From contig NZ_GL872413.1 in the NCBI RefSeq assembly GCF_000192225.1, positions 80,848 through 144,847 of the forward strand: a DNA stretch of 64,000 nt, written 5' to 3'. The notes beneath the pieces are model-generated. The model ran no database searches, had not been told where the DNA came from, and saw only the letters and a program-made list of their open reading frames with translations. The position numbers were made by a program, and so were the translations under genes. Position 1 is the stretch's first letter. The number at the start of each line of letters is the position of its first letter. This DNA is from Capnocytophaga sp. oral taxon 338 str. F0234. GTDB lineage: Bacteria; Bacteroidota; Bacteroidia; Flavobacteriales; Flavobacteriaceae. Shown piece after piece: positions 1 through 11,965 of the stretch.

Positions 1-1413
1 AAAAGTGAAAATAACCTTGCTTTTGGAAATCCTCCTGCTCCTAAACCTACTTTAGTATTAGAAGCCAATACTGCTACCGCAAGCCATTTTGAAGAAGGCA
101 GAAAGGCTAAAATCCATGGACTAATCACTGTCAAAGGAAGTAGTACTTACTTCAAGTTCAAGGATGGTACTGAAATCCAAATTTACACAGATAATTTTAA
201 CAATATCTCTCAGGGGACAAAGGACAAACTCAAACAAGAAGGTTATGAGCTTACTGCCACTGGTACGTTCAGAACAAAGGGAACCGTCAAACGCTTAGTA
301 TATGAAAGTAAAAATGACCTTGCTTTTGGAAATCCTCCTGCTCCTAAACCTACTTTAGTATTAGAAGCCAATACTGCTACCGCAAGCCATTTTGAAGAAG
401 GCAGAAAGGCTAAAATCCATGGACTAATCACTGTCAAAGGAAGTAGTACTTACTTCAAGTTCAAGGATGGTACTGAAATCCAAATTTACACAGATAATTT
501 TAACAATATCTCTCAGGGGATAAAGGACAAACTCGCCACAGAAGATTATGAACTTACCGCCACTGGTACGTTCAGAACAAAGGGAACCATCAAACGCTTA
601 GTATATGAAAGTGAAAATGACCTTGCTTTTGGAAATCCTCCTGCTCCTAAACCTACCTTAGAAATAGAAGCTAGTACTGCCACCATAAACCAATTTGAGG
701 AAAATAGAGAGGCTAAAATACATGGAAATATTACAGTTAAGAATGGGAATTCTTATTTCAAATTCCAGGACGGCACGCTAATACAGATCTTTGCATATAA
801 ATCAGTAAAAGAGGCTTTCTCTGCCGAAGAAAAGAAAAAATTCACCACTGAAGGGCAGGAACTTACCGTAACAGGTACTTTTGTAACCTACAATGGTATA
901 AAGGAAATCAAAGTTACTAAAAAGGAAAATGTAATATTTGGAAATACTCCTACTCCTACCCCTCCTACTCAAGGAAACATTTTTGATTTTGAAGATCTTC
1001 CTACGGGAACTGCAAGTTATACTGAGACAGGTACCCTCAATGGAGCGGATGGAGTTACTCTAAAATATGTAGCTCGTACAGATGTAGACAAATATGGAAT
1101 TCAAGGCAAAGGACTCATTTTATTCAATAAAAAACCTAGTAATAATACTTATATAGAAATCACTTTCCCAAAAGGAGTAAAGGATTTCTCTTTTGAGTAC
1201 AGAGAAGCTTTTGGAAAAGGCAATAGACATTTTGTCATTTATGAAGGAGAGGAAGGAAACTCTAAAAAATTAGATGAAAAAACATTTAAAAACATCTCAA
1301 CAAAGGAAACCTATTCAAAGACTCTCAACAAAAGTGGTAGCTACACCCTTACTATCAAACCTGCTCAAGGGAGTAAACAATTTGTAATAGATAATATCAA
1401 GTGGACAAAATAA
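1..1413 (+). CDS. Surface/secreted protein with tandem OB-fold-like repeats (3' part only)
   Basis: The frame is open from the first base to TAA at 1411-1413, so the start lies outside the window. The protein has near-identical units of about 101 residues, then a diverged unit (about bases 658-955), each with a pattern KIHGxIT...YFKFxDGTxIQI...LTxTGTF. This beta-rich pattern resembles OB-fold domains of secreted Bacteroidota proteins. Units are joined by Pro-rich linkers (GNPPAPKP, then GNTPTPTPPT). The last 145 residues (from NIFDFEDLPTG) form a separate beta-sandwich-like domain ending in a VIDNIKW motif, typical of carbohydrate- or adhesion-type modules on secreted proteins. Secretion is inferred because the N terminus is missing. 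No enzymatic motif is visible. Function unknown; an adhesin or ligand-binding surface protein is most plausible. Confidence 0.85.
   Translation, partial: KSENNLAFGNPPAPKPTLVLEANTATASHFEEGRKAKIHGLITVKGSSTYFKFKDGTEIQIYTDNFNNISQGTKDKLKQEGYELTATGTFRTKGTVKRLVYESKNDLAFGNPPAPKPTLVLEANTATASHFEEGRKAKIHGLITVKGSSTYFKFKDGTEIQIYTDNFNNISQGIKDKLATEDYELTATGTFRTKGTIKRLVYESENDLAFGNPPAPKPTLEIEASTATINQFEENREAKIHGNITVKNGNSYFKFQDGTLIQIFAYKSVKEAFSAEEKKKFTTEGQELTVTGTFVTYNGIKEIKVTKKENVIFGNTPTPTPPTQGNIFDFEDLPTGTASYTETGTLNGADGVTLKYVARTDVDKYGIQGKGLILFNKKPSNNTYIEITFPKGVKDFSFEYREAFGKGNRHFVIYEGEEGNSKKLDEKTFKNISTKETYSKTLNKSGSYTLTIKPAQGSKQFVIDNIKWTK
15..657 (+). repeat. Tandem 303-bp in-frame coding repeat
   Basis: The word CCTTGCTTTTGGAAATCCTC recurs at 15, 318 and 621, giving an exact 303-bp period (101 codons). 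Units 15-317 and 318-620 are almost identical, with clustered changes near the end of each (for example around 235-245 and 535-550). A third unit starts at 621 and diverges after about 657. High identity at the DNA level suggests recent duplication or ongoing homogenisation. Confidence 0.93.
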
Positions 1414-1443
1414 TTTTCTTATACTTAAGAAAATAGCTAATAT

Positions 1444-1485
1444 AATAGGGATGAATCTGTTTCTCATCCCTATTGTGTTTTTATA
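1444..1485 (+). terminator. Rho-independent terminator
   Basis: An 11-bp perfect stem AATAGGGATGA / TCATCCCTATT (1444-1454 and 1464-1474) with a 9-nt loop is followed by a T-rich tail. It lies 30 bp after the stop of the repeat protein. Confidence 0.85.
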
Positions 1486-1523
1486 ATCTTTTATAAAAAT
1501 CTTCTTATTTTCAAAAATAATTG

Positions 1524-1531
1524 TATCTTTG
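1524..1531 (+). promoter_or_regulatory. Bacteroidota -7 element (TATCTTTG)
   Basis: TATCTTTG matches the TAnnTTTG consensus and sits 31 bp before the porin start, downstream of the terminator, so the porin unit probably starts here. Confidence 0.7.
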
Positions 1532-1562
1532 TCAGCACTAAACACATCAAATTATAACTGAT

Positions 1563-2816
1563 ATGAAAAAAATCTTTTTCTTATTAACTTTTTTCCCCTC
1601 TCTGATATGGGGTCAGGAAGTTCTACGTCGCAACCTTAGTGAAGATGGGGAAACCTATATTAAGGCAAGCGTAGCAACTACTTTTTGGGCAAGATATTAC
1701 AATGCCAATCCGAATACTACAATCAATGGAACCTCTGTAAGTCGTGTTACAGATATATCTCTTAGGCGATTACGAATAGGATTACAAGGACAAATCACTC
1801 CTAAACTATTCTTTTATGGTCTCTTTGGAGGGAATAACTATAATTTCAACAGTAATAAAACTGATCGAATTGGTATTCTTGACCTTTATGCAGAGTACCA
1901 GTTTATCCCTGAGTTTAGCATAGGAGCAGGAAAATTCGGTTGGGGTAGTAGCCGAAATAGTATGCGAGGTAGTGGTAGTATGATGGGCTTAGACTCTCCT
2001 AGCTTTGCCTTATTCACCGTTAATATGAATGATGATAATGCCCGAAATTGGGGAGGTTTTGCTAAAGGACAAATTCAAAACCTTAGCTACGTTCTTACTA
2101 TTAAGAACCCTTTAACAACAACTATAGCCGAAAAAGAAGGTGTGGTAGGTTATGCCAAAAGGGCTCCTTACAAGCAATATTCTGCTCATTTGAAATATGA
2201 CTTTTGGGAACGTGAAAGTAACAAAACTCCCTATACAACAGGTACATACATTGGAGCAAAAAAGGTATTGAACCTTTCAGTAGGAGGGGTATATCAAAAA
2301 GAAATGATGTCCGAACTACAGGGAGGGCATCCTAAGTATTATGATTATAAGAATTTCTCTACTGAAATATTTCTCGATACACCTCTTTCTGAGAAAAATA
2401 ACGCCCTTACCCTCAATTTGGGCTACTATCATACTGATTTTGGTAGAGATTATGTAAGAAATGTAGGGAACAATAATGTAGCAGGAGTTTCCTCTCAAGA
2501 ATACTTTAATGGTGGAGGTACAGCCTACCCCATGATAGGTACTGGAAATACTTTCTTTTTCTTAGGAGGATATCTCTTTGGAAAATGTGAACAATTCACA
2601 ACTCGTATACAGCCTAACCTAAGCATTCAATATTCCAAATTCAATGGACTTAAAGATGCCATGATAGCCTATGAGTTAGGAGCCAACCTCTTCTTCAAAG
2701 GACATAGTAACAAACTCAGCTTCTGTTACCAGAACCGTCCCATTTATAACCAACAGAAGGAGGTAAGTTCTCGCAAAGGCGCCTTTATCATACAATATCA
2801 TATTCAACTTAAATAA
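1563..2816 (+). CDS. Outer-membrane porin, beta-barrel
   Basis: 417 residues. Residues 1-17 are a signal peptide (MKKIFFLLTFFPSLIWG, cleavage before QEV). The mature part alternates hydrophobic and polar residues with many aromatic girdle positions (for example FFYGLFGGNNYNF, IQPNLSIQYSKF) and ends in a strand with terminal hydrophobics (FIIQYHIQLK), as outer-membrane barrels do. It resembles the phosphate-selective or generic porin family common in Flavobacteriia; the substrate cannot be read from the sequence. A promoter lies 31 bp upstream. The dehydrogenase gene follows after only 9 bp, so the two may be co-transcribed, although no functional link is obvious. Confidence 0.82.
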   Translation: MKKIFFLLTFFPSLIWGQEVLRRNLSEDGETYIKASVATTFWARYYNANPNTTINGTSVSRVTDISLRRLRIGLQGQITPKLFFYGLFGGNNYNFNSNKTDRIGILDLYAEYQFIPEFSIGAGKFGWGSSRNSMRGSGSMMGLDSPSFALFTVNMNDDNARNWGGFAKGQIQNLSYVLTIKNPLTTTIAEKEGVVGYAKRAPYKQYSAHLKYDFWERESNKTPYTTGTYIGAKKVLNLSVGGVYQKEMMSELQGGHPKYYDYKNFSTEIFLDTPLSEKNNALTLNLGYYHTDFGRDYVRNVGNNNVAGVSSQEYFNGGGTAYPMIGTGNTFFFLGGYLFGKCEQFTTRIQPNLSIQYSKFNGLKDAMIAYELGANLFFKGHSNKLSFCYQNRPIYNQQKEVSSRKGAFIIQYHIQLK

Positions 2817-2825
2817 AGATCAAAG

Positions 2826-3758
2826 ATGAAAGCTGTCCTCTTAGATAGAAATACGCTCTCAGAACAACTGCACCTTACTGTTCCTAAAGGAGTTACTCAA
2901 TGGGTTATTCATGAAAGCACCTCGGATGAGGAGATTCTCTCTCATCTAGAAGGAGCAGATATAGCTATAACTAACAAAGTAAAAATAAAGCGAAAACACT
3001 TAGAAAAGTTACCTTTTCTTAAGCTTATTCAACTTACGGCTACTGGCACAGATAATATTGACATAATAGCTGCTAAGGAGTTAGGTATAGAAGTGAAGAA
3101 CGTAGTTGGTTATTCTACTGAAAGTGTAGCAGAACATTTTTTCATGCTCTTACTTTCCTGTATGCGAGGACTCAAGCCCTACCATACAGCAGTGGAAACA
3201 GGGGCTTGGCAGTCCGATGGGCGCTTTTGCCTTACCGAACCCTCCATCTTAGACCTACATACTCGCACCTTAGGGGTCATTGGAGTAGGTAATATAGGCA
3301 AAGCCATTACTCAGCGAGCTAAAGCCTTCGGCATGCATGTACTCTGGGCAGAGCATCAAGGTAGAATACCTCGTAATGATGACTATACTGCATTTGATGA
3401 TGTGCTTGCTCAAAGTGATATTATTTCCTTAAATTGTCCTCTTACCAAAGAGACCCAACACTTAATAAGTTCTCATACCATCATTAAAATGAATAAAAAA
3501 CCCTTGATCATCAATGTAGCACGAGGTGCTGTGGTAGACCCACAAGCAATATATAATGCCTTACAAGCAGGGAAAATCTTAGGTTTTGCCTCTGATGTAT
3601 TTGAACAAGAGCCTCCCAGTAAAGAAGACCCTTTATTAAAGCTTGCACAGCATCCTAGAGTGCTTCTTACCCCACATGTAGCTTGGGCAAGTGAATATGC
3701 ACTAGACAAACTTTGGACAAAAGTAAAATCTCAAATAGAGGATTTTATCAATGATTAA
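2826..3758 (+). CDS. D-2-hydroxyacid dehydrogenase (glycerate dehydrogenase-like)
   Basis: 310 residues, a typical length for the NAD-dependent D-isomer 2-hydroxyacid dehydrogenases, which reduce 2-keto acids such as hydroxypyruvate in the cytosol. The Rossmann motif GVGNIG is at residues 153-158. The catalytic triad is visible as Arg233 (in VARGAVV), Glu262 (in FEQEPP) and His284 (in TPHVAW). The substrate-binding N-terminal domain has the usual TATGTDNID segment at 71-79. Glycerate dehydrogenase (HprA) is the closest assignment, but substrate cannot be settled from motifs. The gene follows the porin after 9 bp. Confidence 0.87.
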   Translation: MKAVLLDRNTLSEQLHLTVPKGVTQWVIHESTSDEEILSHLEGADIAITNKVKIKRKHLEKLPFLKLIQLTATGTDNIDIIAAKELGIEVKNVVGYSTESVAEHFFMLLLSCMRGLKPYHTAVETGAWQSDGRFCLTEPSILDLHTRTLGVIGVGNIGKAITQRAKAFGMHVLWAEHQGRIPRNDDYTAFDDVLAQSDIISLNCPLTKETQHLISSHTIIKMNKKPLIINVARGAVVDPQAIYNALQAGKILGFASDVFEQEPPSKEDPLLKLAQHPRVLLTPHVAWASEYALDKLWTKVKSQIEDFIND

Positions 3759-3828
3759 AACGACTATATTTTACTTTTATAGAAATAATCTCTATTCATA
3801 ATATCATAACTGTCACCAAAATAAGAGA

Positions 3829-5049
3829 ATGAAGAAACGAGTAGTCATTACAGGAATGGGAATTTACTCCTGCATTGGCACTTCCTTAGAGGAGGTAAGA
3901 GATTCCCTATACCGAGGAAAATCTGGGATCATATATGCCCCTGAGCGTAAGGAATTTGGGTATCGCTCTGCTCTTACAGGGAATGTTCCTCTCCCTCAAC
4001 TAAAGGGATTATTAGGGCGCAGAGAACGCATCTCTATGGGAGAAGAAAGTGAGTTTGCCTACATGGCTACTCTTGAAGCTCTAAGAACAGCTCAAATAGA
4101 ACTTGACTTCCTTAAAACTCATGAGGTGGGTATCCTTTATGGTAATGACAGTGTAGCTGAGTCCATCATATTAACTAATGATAGAATACGGGAGAAGAAA
4201 GATACTACCCTTGTAGGCTCAGGAGCTGTATTTCGTACGATGAACTCTACAGTTACTATGAACCTTTCCACTCTCTTTAGCCTTACAGGGATAAATATGA
4301 GTATCAGTGCTGCCTGTGCCAGCGGTTCTCATGCTATAGGCTTAGGTTTCCTACTTCTACAAACTGGAATGCAAGAAATGATACTCTGCGGAGGAGCGCA
4401 GGAAACGAATAAGTATAGTATGGGGAGTTTTGATGGTTTGGGTGTTTTCTCCACTCGAGAATCAGAACCTACCAAAGCCTCCCGTCCTTTTGATGCAGGA
4501 CGTGATGGATTAGTGCCCAGTGGAGGAGCTGCTACTTTGGTTTTAGAGACTTATGAAAGTGCCTTGAAACGTGGAGCCAATATACTTGCAGAAATAGTAG
4601 GTTATGGCTTTTCTTCCAATGGAGAACATATCTCTACTCCAAACGTCATGGGACCTTCTCAAGCTATGGAGCGAGCCCTGCTCAATGCTTCCTATAAAGC
4701 TTCCCAAATTGATTACATTAATGCCCATGCTACCTCTACTCCCATTGGTGATGCCAATGAGGCAAAAGCTATCTATCAGATATTTGGAAGTAAAATTCCT
4801 GTAAGCTCTACCAAATCCATGACAGGGCATGAATGTTGGATGGCAGGAGCTAGCGAGATTATTTATTCCGTACTAATGATGCAAAATAACTTTATAGCTC
4901 CTAATATCAATATTGAAACTCTCGATGAGGATTCCAAAAAGCTCCGTATCATTACTCAGACTGAAAATCAAACAATTAATGCTTTCCTTTCCAATTCCTT
5001 TGGATTTGGAGGAACTAATTCTGCCCTTGTAGTGAAAAAATTTGAGTAA
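3829..5049 (+). CDS. fabB: Beta-ketoacyl-ACP synthase I-like (FabB family)
   Basis: 406 residues, full length for KAS I/II. It condenses malonyl-ACP with acyl-ACP in fatty acid elongation. The active site is Cys163 (SAACASG), His300 (NAHATSTPIGD), Lys329 (STKSMTGH) and His334. The C-terminal SNSFGFGGTN motif is intact. Segments such as EIVGYGFSSNG and IAPNINIETLDE match the FabB branch better than FabF. The 70-bp gap before it has only a weak promoter-like stretch. The gene stands apart from any acyl carrier protein or other fab genes in the window, so a role in a specialised polyketide-type pathway (for example aryl polyene synthesis) cannot be excluded. Confidence 0.85.
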   Translation: MKKRVVITGMGIYSCIGTSLEEVRDSLYRGKSGIIYAPERKEFGYRSALTGNVPLPQLKGLLGRRERISMGEESEFAYMATLEALRTAQIELDFLKTHEVGILYGNDSVAESIILTNDRIREKKDTTLVGSGAVFRTMNSTVTMNLSTLFSLTGINMSISAACASGSHAIGLGFLLLQTGMQEMILCGGAQETNKYSMGSFDGLGVFSTRESEPTKASRPFDAGRDGLVPSGGAATLVLETYESALKRGANILAEIVGYGFSSNGEHISTPNVMGPSQAMERALLNASYKASQIDYINAHATSTPIGDANEAKAIYQIFGSKIPVSSTKSMTGHECWMAGASEIIYSVLMMQNNFIAPNINIETLDEDSKKLRIITQTENQTINAFLSNSFGFGGTNSALVVKKFE

Positions 5050-5135
5050 CAAAGAATAAATATATTGGTTAAATATTTCTTTTAAGATAGAGAATAATAA
5101 TTTCTATTGATATTGATTTATTACAGATTAATTCG

Positions 5136-5143
5136 TACCTTTG
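5136..5143 (+). promoter_or_regulatory. -7 element TACCTTTG before the aldolase
   Basis: A perfect TAnnTTTG match 65 bp before the aldolase start, with a TTG triplet about 20 bp further upstream at 5113-5115. Confidence 0.75.
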
Positions 5144-5208
5144 TCTCATCTTATAACTCATAGCACATTGGCAGATCATCCAATTGGCTAATTAAATATT
5201 TACTTATT

Positions 5209-6096
5209 ATGAAAGAAAAAATAGAAAAAATGAGAAACGGCAAAGGCTTTATTGCTGCCCTTGATCAAAGTGGGGGAAGTACTCCTAAAGCTCTAAGACT
5301 CTATGGAGTAGATGAAAGCGCTTACAAGAACGATGCCGAGATGTTTGACCTTATCCACAAGATGCGTACTCGCATTATCAAAAGTCCAGCCTTCAATGAT
5401 AGCAAAATCCTTGGAGCTATCCTCTTTGAACAAACTATGGATAATAAGATTGATGGCAAATATACTGCTGAATACTTATGGGAAGAAAAACATATTCTAC
5501 CTTTCCTAAAAGTAGATAAAGGTTTAGTGGATTTGGATGCTGATGGAGTACAACTCATGAAACCTATCACTAATCTCACTGACTTACTCAAAAGAGCTAA
5601 TGAGCACCATGTATTCGGCACCAAGATGCGCTCAGTAATAAAGAAAGCCTCTAAGCCAGGAATTGCAAGAATTGTGGCACAACAGTTTGAAATAGCTGAC
5701 CAAATTATTGCTGCAGAACTTATTCCTATCATTGAACCTGAGGTAGATATTAATATTCCTGATAAGGCAGAGGCAGAGACAATCTTAAGAGAAGAAATCC
5801 TTAAACACTTGGATAAACTTCCTGCTTCCTCCAATGTAATGCTTAAGCTTACCCTACCTACTGTAGAAAATTTCTACGAACCTCTCACTAAACATCCAAG
5901 AGTTGTCCGTGTAGTAGCCCTTTCAGGAGGTTATTCTCGTGAAAAAGCTAATGAAATCCTTGCTAAGAATCATGGAGTGATTGCTAGCTTCTCTCGTGCA
6001 CTCTCTGAGGGGTTATCTGCCCAACAATCCGATAGTGAATTCAATAAAACCTTAGCAAGTTCTATTGAAAGTATCTATGAAGCATCTATTAAATAG
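5209..6096 (+). CDS. fda: Class I fructose-bisphosphate aldolase
   Basis: 295 residues, the length of the short bacterial class I aldolases. The protein cleaves fructose 1,6-bisphosphate to DHAP and glyceraldehyde 3-phosphate through a Schiff base, without metal. The N-terminal signature [17 protein letters not shown] is intact, and Lys213 (in MLKLTLPT) is the likely Schiff-base lysine. IIEPEVDI and [13 protein letters not shown] complete the barrel motifs. It is a single-gene unit with its own promoter at 5136 and a strong terminator at 6134. Confidence 0.93.
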   Translation: MKEKIEKMRNGKGFIAALDQSGGSTPKALRLYGVDESAYKNDAEMFDLIHKMRTRIIKSPAFNDSKILGAILFEQTMDNKIDGKYTAEYLWEEKHILPFLKVDKGLVDLDADGVQLMKPITNLTDLLKRANEHHVFGTKMRSVIKKASKPGIARIVAQQFEIADQIIAAELIPIIEPEVDINIPDKAEAETILREEILKHLDKLPASSNVMLKLTLPTVENFYEPLTKHPRVVRVVALSGGYSREKANEILAKNHGVIASFSRALSEGLSAQQSDSEFNKTLASSIESIYEASIK

Positions 6097-6133
6097 TGAA
6101 TAGCCAGAAAAAAGATTAATCATACTACTCTAC

Positions 6134-6169
6134 AAAAAGAGGCTACCCCTTTTCGGATAGCCTCTTTTT
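6134..6169 (+). terminator. Terminator, AGAGGCT hairpin type
   Basis: A 12-bp stem AAAAAGAGGCTA / TAGCCTCTTTTT (6134-6145 and 6158-6169). The A and T tracts at its ends let it work in both directions, for the aldolase and for the convergent ligA. Confidence 0.9.
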
Positions 6170-6221
6170 CTCTAGAGAATATATTTTTAATTGCTATACT
6201 TAAGAGAACCAGAAACTTTTC

Positions 6222-8599
<2,378 letters not shown>

Positions 8600-8980
8600 C
8601 TATTTCACTGCAACGCAGGAAATTTCCACAGCAACTCCTTTAGGGAGCTTAGCTACTTGATAAGTTTCACGAGCTGGAGCTCCTTCTGCTTGGAAATAAG
8701 CTCCGTAGAGTTCATTTACCTTACCAAAATTGTTAAGGTCATCCAAGAGAATGGTAGTCTTTACCACATGGTCAAAACTATAGCCTGCTTGCTGTAAGAT
8801 GGCTTTAATATTTTCCATTACTTGGTTGGTTTGTGGCTCAATGCCTCCTTGTACTACTTCTCCTGTTTTAGGATCAATAGGAATTTGTCCAGACACATAA
8901 AGTGTGTCACCTGCTAAGATGGCTTGGCTATAAGGGCCAATAGGTGCAGGCGCATTTGAAGAAAGAATTACTTTTTTCAT
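8600..8980 (-). CDS. ridA: RidA family enamine/imine deaminase
   Basis: 126 residues, the full length of the YjgF/YER057c/UK114 family. It hydrolyses reactive 2-aminoacrylate and related enamines released by PLP enzymes such as threonine dehydratase. The conserved [11 protein letters not shown] segment is at 31-41, and Arg104 (in PARETYQV) is the residue that binds the substrate carboxylate. It forms a trimer in the cytosol in known members. It lies 63 bp downstream of lptD on the same strand, an arrangement recalled from other Flavobacteriia. An ilvA gene, its usual metabolic partner, is elsewhere in the window at 54.9 kb. Confidence 0.95.
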   Translation of the reverse strand: MKKVILSSNAPAPIGPYSQAILAGDTLYVSGQIPIDPKTGEVVQGGIEPQTNQVMENIKAILQQAGYSFDHVVKTTILLDDLNNFGKVNELYGAYFQAEGAPARETYQVAKLPKGVAVEISCVAVK

Positions 8981-9043
8981 GTTAAAATAGTATTTAATTT
9001 AAATTTTAGTCGTCCTTAATTAATCACTTTATATCAAGAGTTA

Positions 9044-11788
9044 TTACTGAAGCACTCTATCAGGTGATTTGTTTTTCTCCCACTTAAGATCGGAGAGCAT
9101 TGATGCTTTTATTCCAATAAAGAAATACCATGAATTTCTATCTCCAAAGGGCGTAAAGCTAAAGGACATACGAAAGCTATTGAGGTCTCGCTCAAAACGT
9201 ATCTGCGTATAGGTTACTCCCTTATCCTTAAAATCATACCCTGAAGAGGCGCCAACACGCCATTTGGGAGTTAAATCCACATTTCCTGACACCATAAGAG
9301 AATTGGTAGAGATCATAGGATTTCGGTTGGTATTGGAATAAGAAAGTGAATAGGCAAGAGTGATGTCCCATGGCATAGAAGCATAATAATGTCGTTGTTT
9401 TTCTTCTTTCTCTTTATCTTCAGGATCATCTTCCTTCATAGGCTTACTCAGGTCTGTATTCATTGCCGAACCAAAAAGGTCATCTGCACGTCCTCCTGAT
9501 TGAGTATTGTCTGTATTTTTCCCTTTTTTAAAGTTCCTACTGGAAAAAGCATAATTTAGAGTCATATTTGCATTGGTCAAGCGAAATAAACTCCCTCCAT
9601 TATTAATATTAAACTTGTCCATCTGAACTCCATTTGCATCAATGGCATAGGGGTTAAAAGTAGCACCAAAATTCACTCCTAACTTATTGTCAAAAAGTTG
9701 AGTACCTCCTGTCATATTCAAAGGAGAGAATTGCTTACGCACTAAATCATAGCTTGAAGAGAAGTTTAGGCTATTAAGAAGCATTACTTTTTTACTTTCT
9801 GTTTCAAGAGAGTCCTTTGCTGCAGTACGTACCTTTGCTTCAAAGGTATTACTCAAGGAGAAACTCATAGAACTAGATTCATTCCTTCCAGGAGCTCCAT
9901 ATAATCCCCCTTCAAAGCGGCTATAATCACGTTTCGTTCCGAAAGCATCAGCCACATAGTAAGTATAATAATTATCAAAGGAAGGTGTATACCCATAACT
10001 AACCGAGGGTCGCATCACGTGGCGGATAGCTTGTATTTTCTTATCTTTTCCAAAGTCAAAAGTCCCATAAATGGTCGTCCCCATCCCTACCCCAAAATTA
10101 TATGTATGGTACCGAGCAAATCCATTTATAGTATCCTTAGCTACCTTTCCTGTAATATCGTTATAATTATGATATTTTACAGTCTTAAACTGCCAAGTTT
10201 CATTCAAAGAGGTGTTCAAGGAAAAGCTTATAAACTTCAGTACTTTAAAGTTTGTACTGATAGGGATACTGTGACGGAACCCTGTTTGCGCCTTAGCGAA
10301 CATTTGGGAAGAGAAAAATTCTTTATCGGTAGTATTATAACGATTATCTCCCTGTAGGCTATAGTTAAAATTGATATTCTGTATCAACCCTTTCTTAGGC
10401 ATTCCTTGTTTCACGAAAGGATAAATACGTTCCATACTCACCCGCATAGCAGGTAAGGTCATCTGAATACTTTGTGTATTAGTATTTTGTGAGTGAGATG
10501 CTGTAAGAGACAAGTTCACAGAGGGATACGAAGGAAATGTTCTTGAATAGGAAATAGAAGAAGAAAGGGTATTGTTCAAGAAGTTTGCTGAATTCTGTTG
10601 ATTATATGAATTGCGATAATAAGTGGAGCTCCCTAAGTTCACCGAAGCTGAGAAAGAAGAAAGAGGACTGGACTTGCTATCCTGTGAATGAGACCACTGT
10701 ATGTTATAAATAGAATTACGACTATAATCAGGGAAGCCACGTTGGCTATGAATAAGGTTTTCATAACGTAGGTTAAAACTTCCACTGTACTTATAACGCT
10801 TACGATAGGTAGAAGCTGCACGGATTCCATAACTGCCATTGGTATAATAATCCCCTGTAAGAGACAAATCTAGATAATCTGAAATCACAAAATAATAACC
10901 TCCATTCTGCAGATAATACCCCCTATCATTTACCTCTCCAAAGGTAGGGAAAAGGAGTCCTGAAGTACGTGAGTCCGTCATGGGATAATAAGCAAAAGGG
11001 AGTGCAATAGGAGTAGGTACGTCGGAGATATACATATTACTAAACCCTGCTACTATTTTCTTTTTAGGAACAAACTTAGCTTTACGTAAGCGAATATAAT
11101 AATCAGGGTCGGAGAGATCTTCTGCCGTAGTCACCATCCCTTCCTTGAGAAAATAAGTGGAGTCATTTTCTTTTTTAATTACTTGTGCGCGTATCTTATT
11201 TTCATCCTGAGTTGTATAAGCATTCCGTATAACAGCTCTTTTTGTTACATAATTGAACCTGATGGAATCAGGCTCTATGAGTTGTTCTCCTTGCTTGAAT
11301 ACAGGAGCTTGTGTGAGTTCTCCTAAACTATCCTTTATCCTCCCCGCATAGGCTTCTCGTTTTTCGTAATTAATCACACTGATTCCTGCTTTAAGGTCTG
11401 TATCCGTATAGGTAATTTGTGTTTGGTCATAAAGAGTAATCTCTTTCTTGGGGCGATTGATAATCACACAATCCTTGGCATGATAACGAACTATATCAGT
11501 CAGCATAGAAGGAGATTTACGCAAACTATCCTCCTTACCTACGGGAGGCGCTAAACTGTCTTTTAAAGAGGGGTGAGATAAAGTATCCTTTTTGATGGAT
11601 TCTTCTTTAGAAGAAATTCGTAACTGTGCAGGTTTGTCCTTGATAATGGTATCTGATATTGAACTTTCTAACAAGCAGGAAAAAGAATGCTCTTGTGGCT
11701 TATCAACTACTAATTTCCTTTGAGCAGAAAGTCCCACAAAGCATACAATAATGCCTATAAGTATAGTATATTTTTTATTAATTTGCAA
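9044..11788 (-). CDS. lptD: LPS-assembly protein LptD (Bacteroidota type)
   Basis: 914 residues. LptD is the outer-membrane barrel that inserts lipopolysaccharide into the outer leaflet. A signal peptide covers about 1-22 (hydrophobic ILIGIIVCFVGLSAQ). Residues about 100-270 form the OstA/LptA-like beta-jellyroll (DCVIINRPKKEITLYDQ, IRAQVIKKENDSTYFLKEG). The remainder is a long barrel rich in Tyr, Asn and Ser, with PFAYYPMTDSRTSGLLFPTFG at the junction, a hallmark of the family. The first in-frame start is TTG (11786-11788), directly before the signal peptide; no ATG fits. The gene is divergent from the amidase gene. Confidence 0.88.
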   Translation of the reverse strand: MQINKKYTILIGIIVCFVGLSAQRKLVVDKPQEHSFSCLLESSISDTIIKDKPAQLRISSKEESIKKDTLSHPSLKDSLAPPVGKEDSLRKSPSMLTDIVRYHAKDCVIINRPKKEITLYDQTQITYTDTDLKAGISVINYEKREAYAGRIKDSLGELTQAPVFKQGEQLIEPDSIRFNYVTKRAVIRNAYTTQDENKIRAQVIKKENDSTYFLKEGMVTTAEDLSDPDYYIRLRKAKFVPKKKIVAGFSNMYISDVPTPIALPFAYYPMTDSRTSGLLFPTFGEVNDRGYYLQNGGYYFVISDYLDLSLTGDYYTNGSYGIRAASTYRKRYKYSGSFNLRYENLIHSQRGFPDYSRNSIYNIQWSHSQDSKSSPLSSFSASVNLGSSTYYRNSYNQQNSANFLNNTLSSSISYSRTFPSYPSVNLSLTASHSQNTNTQSIQMTLPAMRVSMERIYPFVKQGMPKKGLIQNINFNYSLQGDNRYNTTDKEFFSSQMFAKAQTGFRHSIPISTNFKVLKFISFSLNTSLNETWQFKTVKYHNYNDITGKVAKDTINGFARYHTYNFGVGMGTTIYGTFDFGKDKKIQAIRHVMRPSVSYGYTPSFDNYYTYYVADAFGTKRDYSRFEGGLYGAPGRNESSSMSFSLSNTFEAKVRTAAKDSLETESKKVMLLNSLNFSSSYDLVRKQFSPLNMTGGTQLFDNKLGVNFGATFNPYAIDANGVQMDKFNINNGGSLFRLTNANMTLNYAFSSRNFKKGKNTDNTQSGGRADDLFGSAMNTDLSKPMKEDDPEDKEKEEKQRHYYASMPWDITLAYSLSYSNTNRNPMISTNSLMVSGNVDLTPKWRVGASSGYDFKDKGVTYTQIRFERDLNSFRMSFSFTPFGDRNSWYFFIGIKASMLSDLKWEKNKSPDRVLQ

Positions 11789-11827
11789 AATATAAGCAAG
11801 TACCTATGAAAGTTCAACATTTTTTTT

Positions 11828-11835
11828 TACCTTTG
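11828..11835 (+). promoter_or_regulatory. -7 element TACCTTTG before the amidase
   Basis: A perfect TAnnTTTG match in the lptD-amidase divergent gap. It implies a leader of about 125 nt for the amidase mRNA. Confidence 0.6.
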
Positions 11836-11965
11836 CATTTTGAGAATCAAAGATTTAAGCAATAGGTAAAAACTTTATTTTCAGAGGTCAAACTTACGGA
11901 TATTTTTCGTATCACAAAAGAGGTAAGCAAAGATTCTGATTGTTTTTAAAGAAATTTTATAATTG

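Noticed and set aside
15-657. CRISPR-like or non-coding tandem repeat
   Set aside because: The period is 303 bp, a multiple of three, the frame stays open throughout, and no spacer-repeat alternation exists.
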